Positions 14,691 to 21,070 of a stretch of DNA of 26,224 bases are shown here, piece by piece (position 1 is the first letter of the stretch; each line of letters starts with the position of its first letter). Both the position numbers and the translations under genes were made by a program. Source of the DNA: a virus; IMG/VR virus record IMGVR_UViG_3300025886_000135, positions 1 to 26,224 of that record; one strand, given 5' to 3'. A model generated the notes under the pieces. That model worked only from the letters and a program-made list of their open reading frames with translations, was not told the origin of the DNA and made no database searches.

Positions 14691-15330
14691 CGGGGAGAGG
14701 AAAAATAATTCGACCCTAAGTACCTGATTTTAAAGGGGAATTAGACTTTCTTTTCTAGGGGCTCTGTGTTGAGTCTCAGAGGAAGGCTCTAGAGCCCCTG
14801 TATTGAGTCTCGCGTTATATGGGGTAAAACCCCTCCAGATATGTGGGATCTAGGCCGCCAAATAGGCTCACGGTTTCCCATGAGCCTAAATTTTAGAACA
14901 TTTCTAGCCAACTTTTTTTTAACGATCCGCATTATTGGGTTATACATATTCTTAAAGACTCATAAGAATCTTTAATTTAATACAAAATCATTATAGTTAA
15001 ATTAAAATAAAACCTGATCCGAAGGATCATCATCGACCGTTAGGTCGATGGTTTAAAGATTACTAAAAACGAACAATAAAAGAATAACCTATGATGCTTC
15101 TATGCTGAGGGTACTCACGAGTACGCCTCGCTCTTCTGCGATAGCGTCTCTTCATTCCTTGCGTCATCTTTTTTTATACCATCCTTTTCCCCTGATTGTT
15201 ATGCGGGCACTATCACGCTCGGGGGTTCGTGTAGCCCCTTCTTGCTAGATCGTGTCAGAACGTCTGCCCACCATCTCGCCAATATTTAGACCAGTTTAAT
15301 CTTTTTTTGTGTGAACATTTGGTTGCATTA
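14691..15330. other. 640-bp hairpin-rich intergenic region without a convincing gene
   Basis: No frame with a credible ribosome site and length is present. The stretch holds several inverted repeats: AGGGGCTCT/AGAGCCCCT (14757-14765 and 14791-14799), TAGGCTCA/TGAGCCTA (14863-14870 and 14881-14888), two tandem hairpins at 15015-15050, and GAGG-GTACTC/GAGTAC-CCTC around 15107-15129. TTGAGTCTC is repeated at 14769 and 14803. The region separates the early-type MoxR operon from the late genes. It could hold regulatory RNA, a replication origin or only terminators; nothing decides. Confidence 0.6.
14999..15029 (-). terminator. Predicted rho-independent terminator of the leftward late genes
   Basis: Read on the minus strand, TGATCC-TTC-GGATCA (15029-15015) is followed by GGTTTTATTTTAAT. 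A second perfect hairpin (CATCGACC/GGTCGATG, 15031-15050) stands just before it. The position, about 300 bases past the end of the 15331 gene, fits termination of the late unit read leftward. The second hairpin, followed by GTTTAAAG on the plus strand, could also act weakly rightward. Confidence 0.6.
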
Positions 15331-15714
15331 TCAATTCATTTTATCCATTGCGGTAAATGCTAAATCAACTAGCCAAATAACTACAGTAAATAATATACCA
15401 ATAACCGAGAATGATGTGTATATCTTAATCTTCAATTTGATCAACTCGTCATTAAACTCACGAACCCGGACCTCCATATCCTGAATTGACCCTGCGTGAT
15501 CTTTTGAATGGTGCATATTTTTTGATAATGCATTTCTGATCGTTTTAACTTCTTCTTTTGTCAACTCACTAGTGCCTGACATATCAACTATATGTTTTAA
15601 ATTCTTAAAGTCGTGCCTCAACTCCTTGAGTTCTTGCTCAAGTGCCCCGAATTCTCGATCCGTAATAGACCAAGACCACTTATTAGTGTTGTGCGAGTCG
15701 TTTCCGTTTGGCAT
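15331..15714 (-). CDS. Coiled-coil protein with C-terminal membrane segment (holin-like candidate)
   Basis: The 127-residue product has a heptad-like helical region (EFGALEQELKELRHDFKNLK and later MEVRVREFNDELIKLKIKI) and a single hydrophobic segment near the end (YTSFSVIGILFTVVIWLVDL), giving a tail-anchored protein with most of its mass in the cytoplasm. This layout resembles XhlA-type lysis proteins, though the family cannot be confirmed. The start at ATG 15714 lacks a clear ribosome site and lies inside the upstream secreted-protein gene, overlapping it by 97 bases in another frame, so translational coupling is likely. It is the last gene before the terminator region. A lysis role is inference from topology and late position. 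Confidence 0.72.
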   Translation of the reverse strand: MPNGNDSHNTNKWSWSITDREFGALEQELKELRHDFKNLKHIVDMSGTSELTKEEVKTIRNALSKNMHHSKDHAGSIQDMEVRVREFNDELIKLKIKIYTSFSVIGILFTVVIWLVDLAFTAMDKMN

Positions 15715-15845
15715 GTCGTATCTTTGATTACCTTTCCAGCATTAGTGTCCATACCTGCACTGATCATGCAACTAGCTGATCTTGCCTCACCGGCAATAAT
15801 AAGCATTCCAAACGAAATAACGCCAACAATAACAAACTTAACCAT
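15618..15845 (-). CDS. Small secreted protein overlapping the holin-like gene
   Basis: A 75-residue protein beginning with a signal-peptide-like stretch (MVKFVIVGVISFGMLIIAGE) followed by ARSASC. The cysteine at residue 26 is preceded by S-A-S and so is only a poor lipobox; ordinary cleavage near residue 24 is also possible. The rest is polar with a second cysteine (DTTCQTE) and could be disulphide-bonded. AGGA lies 9 bases before ATG 15845. The C-terminal third is read in another frame of the downstream gene. Nested small envelope genes are typical of lysis (spanin) cassettes, but this pair does not show the standard i-spanin/o-spanin topology. Confidence 0.65.
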   Translation of the reverse strand: MVKFVIVGVISFGMLIIAGEARSASCMISAGMDTNAGKVIKDTTCQTETTRTTLISGLGLLRIENSGHLSKNSRS

Positions 15846-15846
15846 A

Positions 15847-16245
15847 TTACTTAATCCTTCTCTTAATGATATCGTCGAACTCAGGGTAAACTGAAAGATG
15901 CTCGGTCAGACTTCGGATATCCTTTGATACATTCAATAGAACTCTTTCATCTAACCGATCATCTTTGATTGAATTTAAAAGAGCAGTAAGAACCTTTGCA
16001 TTGTCTACAAGATCCAAATGAGTCTCTTTAATATTTTTTGGTTGTGGTGCTACTCCACCTCGCATTTCAGTAAGTGTTCCATTGATAGATGATAAAAGGT
16101 TTTTGGTGATCTTTCCTCCACCCGAACCCACGTTTTTATATCGAGAACGATTCTCGTTAAAATTTTTATCTTCATTCGTCAAGCGATGCTTATTTACTGG
16201 CTCTTCACCTTTCATCATTCTAAATGTATCTTCTAAAGATGCCAT
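15847..16245 (-). CDS. Unknown late-region protein, 132 residues
   Basis: A mostly helical, charged protein: MASLEDTFRMMKGEEPVNKH, a glycine-rich hinge (NVGSGGGKITKN), then helical stretches (HLDLVDNAKVLTALLNSIKDD and LLNVSKDIRSLTEHLSVYP). GAGGGGA lies 8 bases before ATG 16245, which overlaps the end of the upstream gene by 13 bases. It is in the leftward late cluster. T4-like phages have small helical head or neck proteins of this size, but no specific match is seen. Confidence 0.78.
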   Translation of the reverse strand: MASLEDTFRMMKGEEPVNKHRLTNEDKNFNENRSRYKNVGSGGGKITKNLLSSINGTLTEMRGGVAPQPKNIKETHLDLVDNAKVLTALLNSIKDDRLDERVLLNVSKDIRSLTEHLSVYPEFDDIIKRRIK

Positions 16246-16604
16246 TTAACCATTCCCCTCTCCAGAGTCATCGCCTTCTTCGCTGCTTTTGCGGTCGCTT
16301 CTTCGAGGATTCCCTCTTCGTCGAGGAATTCATCGAGGGTCGAGCCACGGTGCGGATTCGTCTTTCCCTTCGTCGCTACTCGCGGGCTGCGCCCGCTCCT
16401 CTTGATCATTTCGCTCGCTCCAATTGTCTCTTGCGGCTCCTCTCCAGAGTCATCGCCTTCTCCGATATGCTCAGCCCACTCAGTGCCCCACTTTTCTTTG
16501 AGTTGCTTAATTCTTTTATTTAGAGCATTGGTCATATCAGAATCTTCATTAGTTTCACTTTCATCTTCTTCGCCATAAATTTCTTGTAGATGTTTTCTTG
16601 ACAT
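16233..16604 (-). CDS. Late-region protein with a GC-rich inserted C-terminus
   Basis: The 123-residue product starts MSRKHLQEIYGEEDESET with an acidic helical first half (KRIKQLKEKWGTEWAEHIGEG). From about residue 58 the DNA becomes much richer in G+C, and the protein reads KRSGRSPRVATKGKTNPHRG then STLDEFLDEEGILEEATAKA. That last stretch resembles the N-terminus of HTH antitoxins of the HigA/XRE type in proteobacteria. The GC-rich part lies between two 23-bp direct repeats and changes the reading frame at the end. Without it the original frame would end EGDDSGEGNG at a TAA just before the next ATG. GTG 16616 is an alternative start, but GAGAGGTG 9 bases upstream favours ATG 16604. Confidence 0.72.
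   Translation of the reverse strand: MSRKHLQEIYGEEDESETNEDSDMTNALNKRIKQLKEKWGTEWAEHIGEGDDSGEEPQETIGASEMIKRSGRSPRVATKGKTNPHRGSTLDEFLDEEGILEEATAKAAKKAMTLERGMVKWHL
16257..16279. repeat. 23-bp direct repeat, copy 1
   Basis: Identical over 23 bases to 16439-16461 (it begins cctctccagagtcatcg). The two copies are 182 bases apart and bracket a GC-rich segment. In this copy the sequence is read in a shifted frame near the end of the 16233-16604 gene. Confidence 0.95.
16280..16438 (-). other. GC-rich inserted segment encoding an antitoxin-like fragment
   Basis: This 159-base stretch between the direct repeats has roughly 60% G+C by eye, against AT-rich flanks. Its coding strand reads SPRVATKGKTNPHRG and STLDEFLDEEGILEEATAKA, the latter like the start of HigA/XRE-type HTH antitoxins (pattern GSxLDDFLxEEGIxEEV). 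It looks like foreign DNA joined into a phage gene, probably by a short template-switch or repeat-mediated insertion. The similarity is from memory of the family pattern only. Confidence 0.55.
16439..16461. repeat. 23-bp direct repeat, copy 2
   Basis: Identical over 23 bases to 16257-16279. Here it encodes EGDDSGEE in the frame of the gene. A 182-base offset is not a multiple of three, so duplication shifted the frame of the downstream copy. Confidence 0.95.
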
Positions 16605-16608
16605 GTTT

Positions 16609-17085
16609 TTATTCACCTCTCGTAATCAATAGAATTCTTTTAATTTGTCTCTCAATGATTTCTTTTCTATTAGGCCAGTATATATATTCCTGTGCCAAAG
16701 ACTCTGGTTTAATAAAATTGACCAATAGTGGTAGAACTAACTTCTCCAACTCTTTCATTTTTTCTGTAGTTTCTTCTTTAACCTGTCTGGCAATTTCATC
16801 ATCTGTTGATTCGGTATTACTTACCCGCTCCAAGAGAGTATCTAGCTTTCCTTCTATGTTCAGTTCATCGAAATCTAAAAGTGATTTAATTCCCGAAAGC
16901 GTAGTTTGAATTTCATTAACTTTATCTTCTAGATTACCAAGACCTTCAACTTTTGTAGAAATTGTTTCTACGGTCTGTGCAGTGGACGAGGCTTCGTCAT
17001 TAGGTTTGGCATCTACAAAAGATAAACCAAGATCCATATCATAATCATCTATCTCAAACCCTTTTAAAAAATCGTGATCATCCAT
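16609..17085 (-). CDS. Coiled-coil late protein
   Basis: A 158-residue acidic protein with an N-terminal acidic segment (MDDHDFLKGFEIDDYDMD), a long predicted coiled coil (about 45-125) and a C-terminal element IYWPNRKEIIERQIKRILLI. That end pattern (YI-WPNR followed by I-I-QI-K-L) recurs in marine T4-like phage proteins of unknown role. AAGGA is 8 bases before ATG 17085. The start overlaps the end of the HNH-protein gene by 8 bases. A head or neck morphogenesis role fits the late context but is inference. Confidence 0.78.
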   Translation of the reverse strand: MDDHDFLKGFEIDDYDMDLGLSFVDAKPNDEASSTAQTVETISTKVEGLGNLEDKVNEIQTTLSGIKSLLDFDELNIEGKLDTLLERVSNTESTDDEIARQVKEETTEKMKELEKLVLPLLVNFIKPESLAQEYIYWPNRKEIIERQIKRILLITRGE

Positions 17086-17362
17086 TATCCTCTTCCTTAT
17101 CCCTTAGTCTCGGCTCTCTTCTATTATAGTGCTGAGTAACAACTGAAAGGTTTGCTTTATCATTATTTAGCGGGTCATTGTCTTTATGATGAACGTCCTT
17201 ACCTTCAATCTCTTCGTCTGTTACTTTTTTGCGGACAATGCGCCGAGCAGAATTCCGAGCAGAACGACGAGCAATCTGATCTGGTCGAGAATGGTAGTTT
17301 GCATATTCTCTAGCATAATTCCGTTCCTTCAATCCTGCCGCAAGCTCTTGGTAAGTTTTCAT
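17078..17362 (-). CDS. Small HNH-nuclease-like protein with T4 internal-protein-like N-terminus
   Basis: The 94-residue protein ends in an HNH-type motif: DVHHKDNDPLNN (57-67), NLSVVT (71-76) and H78 with NRRE (80-83), as in small phage HNH endonucleases. Before this is a very basic helix (IARRSARNSARRIVRKK, 30-46) suited to DNA binding. Its first six residues, MKTYQE, equal those of the T4 internal proteins IPI-IPIII (MKTYQEFIAEA), whose N-terminus targets them into the capsid. The T4 cleavage glutamate at residue 10 is a glycine here. GGAG lies 7 bases before ATG 17362. It could act in packaging, as a homing-type enzyme, or as a packaged nuclease. Confidence 0.82.
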   Translation of the reverse strand: MKTYQELAAGLKERNYAREYANYHSRPDQIARRSARNSARRIVRKKVTDEEIEGKDVHHKDNDPLNNDKANLSVVTQHYNRREPRLRDKEEDNG

Positions 17363-17396
17363 TACTATACTCCAAAATGATTCTTATACTGTAATT

Positions 17397-17867
17397 TTAA
17401 TCGTTTTTAAAAGACTCACTAGTCTCCCCATACGCTGCTATCTGGGCATCAATATCGCCCTTCCCGTAGACAAGGTGACCAGAACTAAAAGAAGATTCCC
17501 AATTTGATGTTATGCTATCTGATGATGACATTCCCTCATCGTACCAATAGGGTGCATATGATCGCAATTTAGTTTTGCTCGTTGATGATATGATTTGGTC
17601 GATTAATCCATCTCTCGTTGCGTCAAATAGCGTGATGAAATAAGCCCGTTCAGAACTAATACAAGTAGCAGTTAAATATGTGTTTGGTTGAATGCGGTGT
17701 TCTGCGACTCCAGTCAAAATGGTTTGGTTAACATCTATTGATCCTTCAGCTAACACAATAGAATAATCCTCATCGACAGCCCAATCGTAATTAATCGTTT
17801 CGCCACTCTCTAGCATATTTAATATTGCTAGTGTTTCTGTAGTAAATGATACTCTTGATGTTGCCAT
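17397..17867 (-). CDS. Beta-rich structural-type protein, paralogue of the 23520-23972 product
   Basis: A 156-residue protein whose first 95 residues align with the product at 23520-23972: MATSRVSFTTETLAILNMLE against MATTKCSFNTETLCVFNMLD, then GETINYDWAVDEDYSIV, HRIQPNTYLTAT, ERAYFITLF and QIISSTSK. Later parts also align (YWYDEG, NWESSFSSGH), with a diverged end. The strand pattern is compatible with a cupin-like or jelly-roll fold, though no metal-binding histidines are obvious. AGGA is 7 bases before ATG 17867. It probably belongs to the virion because it follows the late promoter at 18326 and a structural-type gene. No specific role is known. Confidence 0.8.
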   Translation of the reverse strand: MATSRVSFTTETLAILNMLESGETINYDWAVDEDYSIVLAEGSIDVNQTILTGVAEHRIQPNTYLTATCISSERAYFITLFDATRDGLIDQIISSTSKTKLRSYAPYWYDEGMSSSDSITSNWESSFSSGHLVYGKGDIDAQIAAYGETSESFKND

Positions 17868-17939
17868 ACCGATTTCCTCAAATTTTTAAATGATCATAAC
17901 GATTCAGAGTATTCCGTCGAGTTGCAAAGGTAATTTCTA

Positions 17940-18287
17940 TTAGTAAAGCCCCACGAGATATGTGGATGTAGTGTTTTGACTAATATCCGCGTCTGTACTA
18001 TTGTAAGCATAAACACCATCCATACGGACTGGAAGAATCGTGCCTGCCACCACATTATAGAAAAATACATTTGCATTTTGATGTGTATTGTTGCCTCCAG
18101 CCATCTTGCAGAATACATTACCCGAAGTGCCGATATACAATCCACGAATGGTTACGGGAAGGTCTTCCTGACCGGGAGTGATGGGATATGCTTTATTTGC
18201 AGGAGCATCTAGAGCTTGATGTTTATTTTTAAATGCATCCTTAGTGGGACTTGGAGGATAATTTGAACTGTACGTTCCTTCTGCCAT
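17940..18287 (-). CDS. Structural-type small phage protein
   Basis: The 115-residue product has the pattern PITPGQEDLPVTIRGLYIGT then GNVFCKMAGGN, FFYNVVAGTILPVRMDGVYA and a TTSTYLVGLY end. Small proteins with this order (TP-D-LP, LYIG-SG, F-NV-AGT-LPVR-V) occur in many tailed phages among head and tail genes; the exact location in the virion is not known to me. AAGGAG is 10 bases before ATG 18287, and a perfect late promoter lies 39 bases upstream. The gene is followed by a 72-base gap before the paralogue gene. Confidence 0.82.
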   Translation of the reverse strand: MAEGTYSSNYPPSPTKDAFKNKHQALDAPANKAYPITPGQEDLPVTIRGLYIGTSGNVFCKMAGGNNTHQNANVFFYNVVAGTILPVRMDGVYAYNSTDADISQNTTSTYLVGLY

Positions 18288-18325
18288 TGTTTTATAACTC
18301 CTTGAGAGGTGTATTCATTCTATAA

Positions 18326-18333
18326 TATTTATA
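18326..18333 (-). promoter_or_regulatory. T4-type late promoter (TATAAATA)
   Basis: A perfect TATAAATA on the minus strand, 39 bases before ATG 18287. In T4 this element is recognised by gp55-RNA polymerase with the gp45 clamp as activator. The spacing to the ribosome site AAGGAG is short and typical. Confidence 0.82.
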
Positions 18334-18347
18334 CACCATTAGCCTTT

Positions 18348-18839
18348 TTATTTTTGTGCCGTTCCGGCTTTAATTCCTGTCGTGGCAAGATGCCTTCGGG
18401 CTCCACGAAGAAACTCGCGAGCTTTTGATTTTGATTCTGGGTTATCCCCACCTTTCATTTGCAAACGCGCAGTTTGTATATTACTCTTTGCTTTTTTCAG
18501 CTTTTCTGCGTTCTCTGCAATATTCATGGCAATTTTTTCTCGCGATTTGATTCTTTGCACTCTTACTTGCTTGATATCTTCGGCATCATCTGGGCCCTCG
18601 TCAAGTTCGTCTTCTGTCAATTCGGGTATGAGAGATTCTAAAAGATCAAATAGAGATTCACTAATTTCAAATAAAGATTCATCCCTCTCTTGATCTGTAA
18701 TATTTAAAAGATCCTCGATAGTTCCTAGTTCTGTTTGAAGATCCGCATATCTTTCAGCAAGAACATCTTGCCTAATAGATTCTCTCTCTTGGCTATCTGC
18801 TGCAAGAAACGAATTGACCCTTCCGGTCGAAAACTTCAT
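18348..18839 (-). CDS. Helical coiled-coil late protein
   Basis: A 163-residue, almost fully helical protein: AERYADLQTELGTIEDLLNI, SLFEISESLFDLLESLIPEL, an acidic break (EDELDEGPDDAED), then a basic helix (KSREKIAMNIAENAEKLKKA) and a basic tail ending TGIKAGTAQK. AGGGAG lies 9 bases before ATG 18839 and a perfect late promoter stands 46 bases upstream. Its mixed acidic and basic coiled coils would suit a scaffold or core protein, but no family is recognised. Confidence 0.8.
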   Translation of the reverse strand: MKFSTGRVNSFLAADSQERESIRQDVLAERYADLQTELGTIEDLLNITDQERDESLFEISESLFDLLESLIPELTEDELDEGPDDAEDIKQVRVQRIKSREKIAMNIAENAEKLKKAKSNIQTARLQMKGGDNPESKSKAREFLRGARRHLATTGIKAGTAQK

Positions 18840-18884
18840 CGTATCATACTCCCTAGAGGTGATGTTGATTCATTGTTATTTAGG

Positions 18885-18892
18885 TATTTATA
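18885..18892 (-). promoter_or_regulatory. T4-type late promoter (TATAAATA)
   Basis: A perfect TATAAATA on the minus strand, 46 bases before ATG 18839. It overlaps the stop-codon side of the nuclease gene upstream, so the late genes here are expressed both from upstream readthrough and from their own promoter. Confidence 0.82.
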
Positions 18893-19237
18893 TTATTTCA
18901 TATAGGGCACTGCAAACCCCTCGTCGATTAGGATCTGGTTTAATGATATTTCTTGACCCTCAATCAATAATTCCCCAAGGATTCTGCCATACATTCCAAT
19001 TTCGTCGCCCTTAACAGTTTTAATCACACACTTATTATCAGCTTGCGTGAGCAAATCTTGTAGGCGATCCCTTGCATTAATACCGGCTTCTTTAGATTCC
19101 CCACGAACTTCTGGGGTATTTATTCCACGGAGACGAATAGGCTGATTTCTCATCCATAAACCAAACCCCAAATCGAGATCCGCCCACACAGTATCTCCAT
19201 CATAAACTCTTATTATATTTGCATTATATTCGTACAC
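18893..19237 (-). CDS. Thermonuclease-like (SNase) nuclease
   Basis: The 114-residue protein is a staphylococcal-nuclease-fold domain, which cleaves DNA or RNA using calcium. Motifs are VYDGDTVWAD (11-20) with D15, IRLRGINTPEVRG (34-46) with R35, T41 and E43, and MYGRILGEL carrying the second arginine. Staphylococcal D40 is an asparagine here (N40), as in some family members. No signal peptide is present, so it would act inside the cell or in the virion. The start is GTG 19237 with AAGGAG 7 bases upstream. It is transcribed from the minus-strand half of the overlapping late promoters at 19261-19272. Confidence 0.9.
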   Translation of the reverse strand: MYEYNANIIRVYDGDTVWADLDLGFGLWMRNQPIRLRGINTPEVRGESKEAGINARDRLQDLLTQADNKCVIKTVKGDEIGMYGRILGELLIEGQEISLNQILIDEGFAVPYMK

Positions 19238-19260
19238 AGTAAATCTCCTTTAATGATATT

Positions 19261-19268
19261 TATTTATA
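19261..19268 (-). promoter_or_regulatory. T4-type late promoter, leftward member of an overlapping pair
   Basis: Perfect TATAAATA on the minus strand. It drives the SNase-like gene with a leader of only about 15-20 bases before the GTG start. It shares four bases with the rightward element at 19265-19272. Confidence 0.82.
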
Positions 19269-19272
19269 AATA
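19265..19272 (+). promoter_or_regulatory. T4-type late promoter, rightward member of an overlapping pair
   Basis: Perfect TATAAATA on the plus strand, 20 bases before ATG 19292 with GGGAGG in between. Together with the minus element it forms the palindrome TATTTATAAATA, so only one RNA polymerase could occupy the site at a time. Confidence 0.82.
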
Positions 19273-19291
19273 TAATCACTGGGAGGTTCAA

Positions 19292-19900
19292 ATGTATACA
19301 AGTCTAAATTCAGAAATTAAAAATATACTCGATCCAAATGAAACCGAATACGATTCGGGTGAGGACGTTATCACAATATTGGAGTTCATGATGATTGTGG
19401 ATTCAGGTGATATGCTATTGGCTGAAGAGCGGGGCGAAAGTGTAAAAAACCTTTTCGCAAAAGTGTCAAGTAAGCTGGGGTTCGCCGCAAAGAATAAAAA
19501 AAATCTCCTTGGACTCCTTGGTTCTATTGGACAAACTGGAGCAAAGGCTATTTTATATTCGATCCAAGCCACCGCTGGAAACGAAGGCGCAAAAGAAAAA
19601 CTTGCACAAGTTCTTAAAAATTCTAATGCAAAATCTGAAATTATAGATTTTGTTATTCGCGCAGATGTATTGACCCTACATTTAATCAGTACGCCGATTC
19701 ATATGATTGATGCGATTGCAGGTTTTGATATTGCAGAAAAGATTAGAGAGAAGGCTGTTGGTGGCGGGGAAAGACTTAAAGATGCTGTTGACTTAATCCA
19801 AAAATCTGCAAAGAACCTCGGAAATCCCTCAACTGCACGAAAAGTCAAAAAAAGTTTGAATACAATTAAAAAGGTATTTTCTTTGAAGGCTGTAGAATGA
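19292..19900 (+). CDS. Unknown late protein, first gene of the rightward operon
   Basis: A 202-residue helical protein: MYTSLNSEIKNILDPNETEY, ITILEFMMIVDSGDMLLAEE, a lysine-rich stretch (GFAAKNKKNLLGLLGSIG), then IIDFVIRADVLTLHLISTPI and a basic C-terminal half (STARKVKKSLNTIKKVF). The frame opens at 19253, but that start would lie upstream of the late promoter; ATG 19292 is preferred because GGGAGG lies about 5 bases before it. Its stop overlaps the next ATG (ATGA). The N-terminal MLLAEE could act as a processing site (L-A-E), but this is speculation. No family is recognised. Confidence 0.82.
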   Translation: MYTSLNSEIKNILDPNETEYDSGEDVITILEFMMIVDSGDMLLAEERGESVKNLFAKVSSKLGFAAKNKKNLLGLLGSIGQTGAKAILYSIQATAGNEGAKEKLAQVLKNSNAKSEIIDFVIRADVLTLHLISTPIHMIDAIAGFDIAEKIREKAVGGGERLKDAVDLIQKSAKNLGNPSTARKVKKSLNTIKKVFSLKAVE

Positions 19901-20745
19901 AAAGATTTAACGAAGTATATAAAAATTCTGGTCTAGGCAAGTGGTTCCATAATCAATCTGCTGGGGGAGAACCCGGATGGGATCGTTATGATAGCACAGG
20001 AAAGAAATCTGGAAAGTGTGGAGACTCTAAAGACGGTGAACCATATGCTGCGTGTCTATCCAAGCAAAAGGCACAGAAGCTAGGAAAGAAAGGTGTTTCA
20101 TCTTTTGTAAAACGAAAGAGAAAGGCTCAGAGTTCCGCAGGGAAACCCGATAAGGGTGACGGCGGGCGGGGGTCAAAGCCTATTAATGTCAAAACTGGCG
20201 TCACAGACAAAGACCCAAAGAAAAAAGGAATCCAAGAGATGAAGTCATTCCGTGAACTAACAGCAGAACTACAAGAAAAGAACGAACCTACTAATCCCAA
20301 GCTATGGTCATCTGTCATTTCGCAAGCCCGGTCCAAGTTTGATGTGTACCCCTCTGCGTATGCTAACGCATGGGCATCCAAGCAATACAAGAGCAAGGGT
20401 GGCGGCTGGAAAAGTGTGAAGGAAGAAGAAGTCGATTGTGGATGCGAAGCCTGCTCCGAAGAGCGCATTGACGAGAAGTCTGCTGCATGGCAACGCAAGG
20501 CGGGAAAGAATAAAGAAGGTGGATTGAATGCTGCCGGAAGAAAATCATACGAAAGAGAAAATCCCGGCAGCGATCTAAAGGCTCCGGTGTCTGCTGCACA
20601 AGCCAAGAAGAGTGGCAAGGGTGGCAAGGCAGCAAATAGACGCAAATCATTCTGCGCTCGCATGGGTGGAATGCCAGGCCCAATGAAGGACGAGAAGGGA
20701 AGACCAACTCGCAAAGCTCTGGCTCTACGAAAGTGGGATTGTTAA
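19897..20745 (+). CDS. Two-part DUF-type protein with DUF6321-like end and possible internal start
   Basis: The 282-residue product appears to be a fusion of two modules. Residues 1-113 start GLGKWF and contain GGEPGWDRYDSTGKKSGKCG, GEPYAACLS and KKGVSSFVKRKRKAQ. Residues 115-282 begin MKSFRELTAELQEKN, continue with a FDVYPSAYANAWASKQYK element and end with RRKSFCARMGGMPGPMKDEK, TRKALALRKWDC, which I recall as DUF6321-like, common in marine phages. The second module has its own ATG at 20239 with AAGGA 10 bases upstream, so a separate 168-residue protein is possible. Both modules are basic. The start is set by ATGA overlap with the previous gene. Function is unknown. Confidence 0.85.
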   Translation: MKRFNEVYKNSGLGKWFHNQSAGGEPGWDRYDSTGKKSGKCGDSKDGEPYAACLSKQKAQKLGKKGVSSFVKRKRKAQSSAGKPDKGDGGRGSKPINVKTGVTDKDPKKKGIQEMKSFRELTAELQEKNEPTNPKLWSSVISQARSKFDVYPSAYANAWASKQYKSKGGGWKSVKEEEVDCGCEACSEERIDEKSAAWQRKAGKNKEGGLNAAGRKSYERENPGSDLKAPVSAAQAKKSGKGGKAANRRKSFCARMGGMPGPMKDEKGRPTRKALALRKWDC

Positions 20746-20746
20746 G

Positions 20747-21070
20747 ATGATCAATGAAGGATATAGTAGACAATCAATAAAAAATATGCCTACGGAAAAA
20801 CTAGGAACTCTTTATAAGTGGCTCAAGTTTGGTCGAGGGGATGACCACATTAAAAATGGAGATTCCGATTTAAAAGATCGTCGCGATCTTATTGGCAGCG
20901 AATTGGGAAAACGCGCTCGAAAGGGTGATGATAATGCCAAGCGACATCTGAATAATCGGTTCAATAATCAGGTCGATAAATATGGAAAGAGTGTCCCGAT
21001 AAAATCCGCACCACCCAAAAACTCACTACCGCAGAAGATAATGCGTATGCTAAAAGGAAAGATGAAATGA
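20747..21070 (+). CDS. Unknown small basic protein
   Basis: A 107-residue, lysine/arginine-rich protein (MINEGYSRQSIKNMPTEKLG..., ending PQKIMRMLKGKMK) with helical stretches containing RRDLIGSELGKRARKGDDNA. It begins one base after the upstream stop codon and overlaps the kinase gene by ATGA, so all four plus-strand genes are probably translated in series. No motif for a known function is visible; basic charge suggests nucleic-acid binding or packing. Confidence 0.8.
   Translation: MINEGYSRQSIKNMPTEKLGTLYKWLKFGRGDDHIKNGDSDLKDRRDLIGSELGKRARKGDDNAKRHLNNRFNNQVDKYGKSVPIKSAPPKNSLPQKIMRMLKGKMK

Noticed and set aside
14990-14995. TATAAT on the minus strand in the intergenic region
   Set aside because: No acceptable -35 lies 16-18 bases upstream and the area is AT-rich, so a chance match is likely.
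15063-15167. 34-codon arginine-rich minus-strand ORF (MTQGMKRRYRRRARRTR...)
   Set aside because: No ribosome site at a proper distance, and it runs through an inverted repeat; its arginine content can arise from the hairpin sequence. Kept as a low-probability possibility only.
15104-15246. Plus-strand ORF of 48 residues beginning MLRVLTSTPRSS
   Set aside because: No ribosome site and no promoter; it crosses the same inverted repeat.
17894-18145. 83-codon minus-strand ORF beginning MDCISALRVM
   Set aside because: It overlaps the better supported 17940-18287 gene in another frame and has no family pattern.
20127-20714. 195-codon minus-strand ORF opposite the DUF6321-like gene
   Set aside because: Proline/leucine-rich shadow of the basic plus-strand gene; no start signal.
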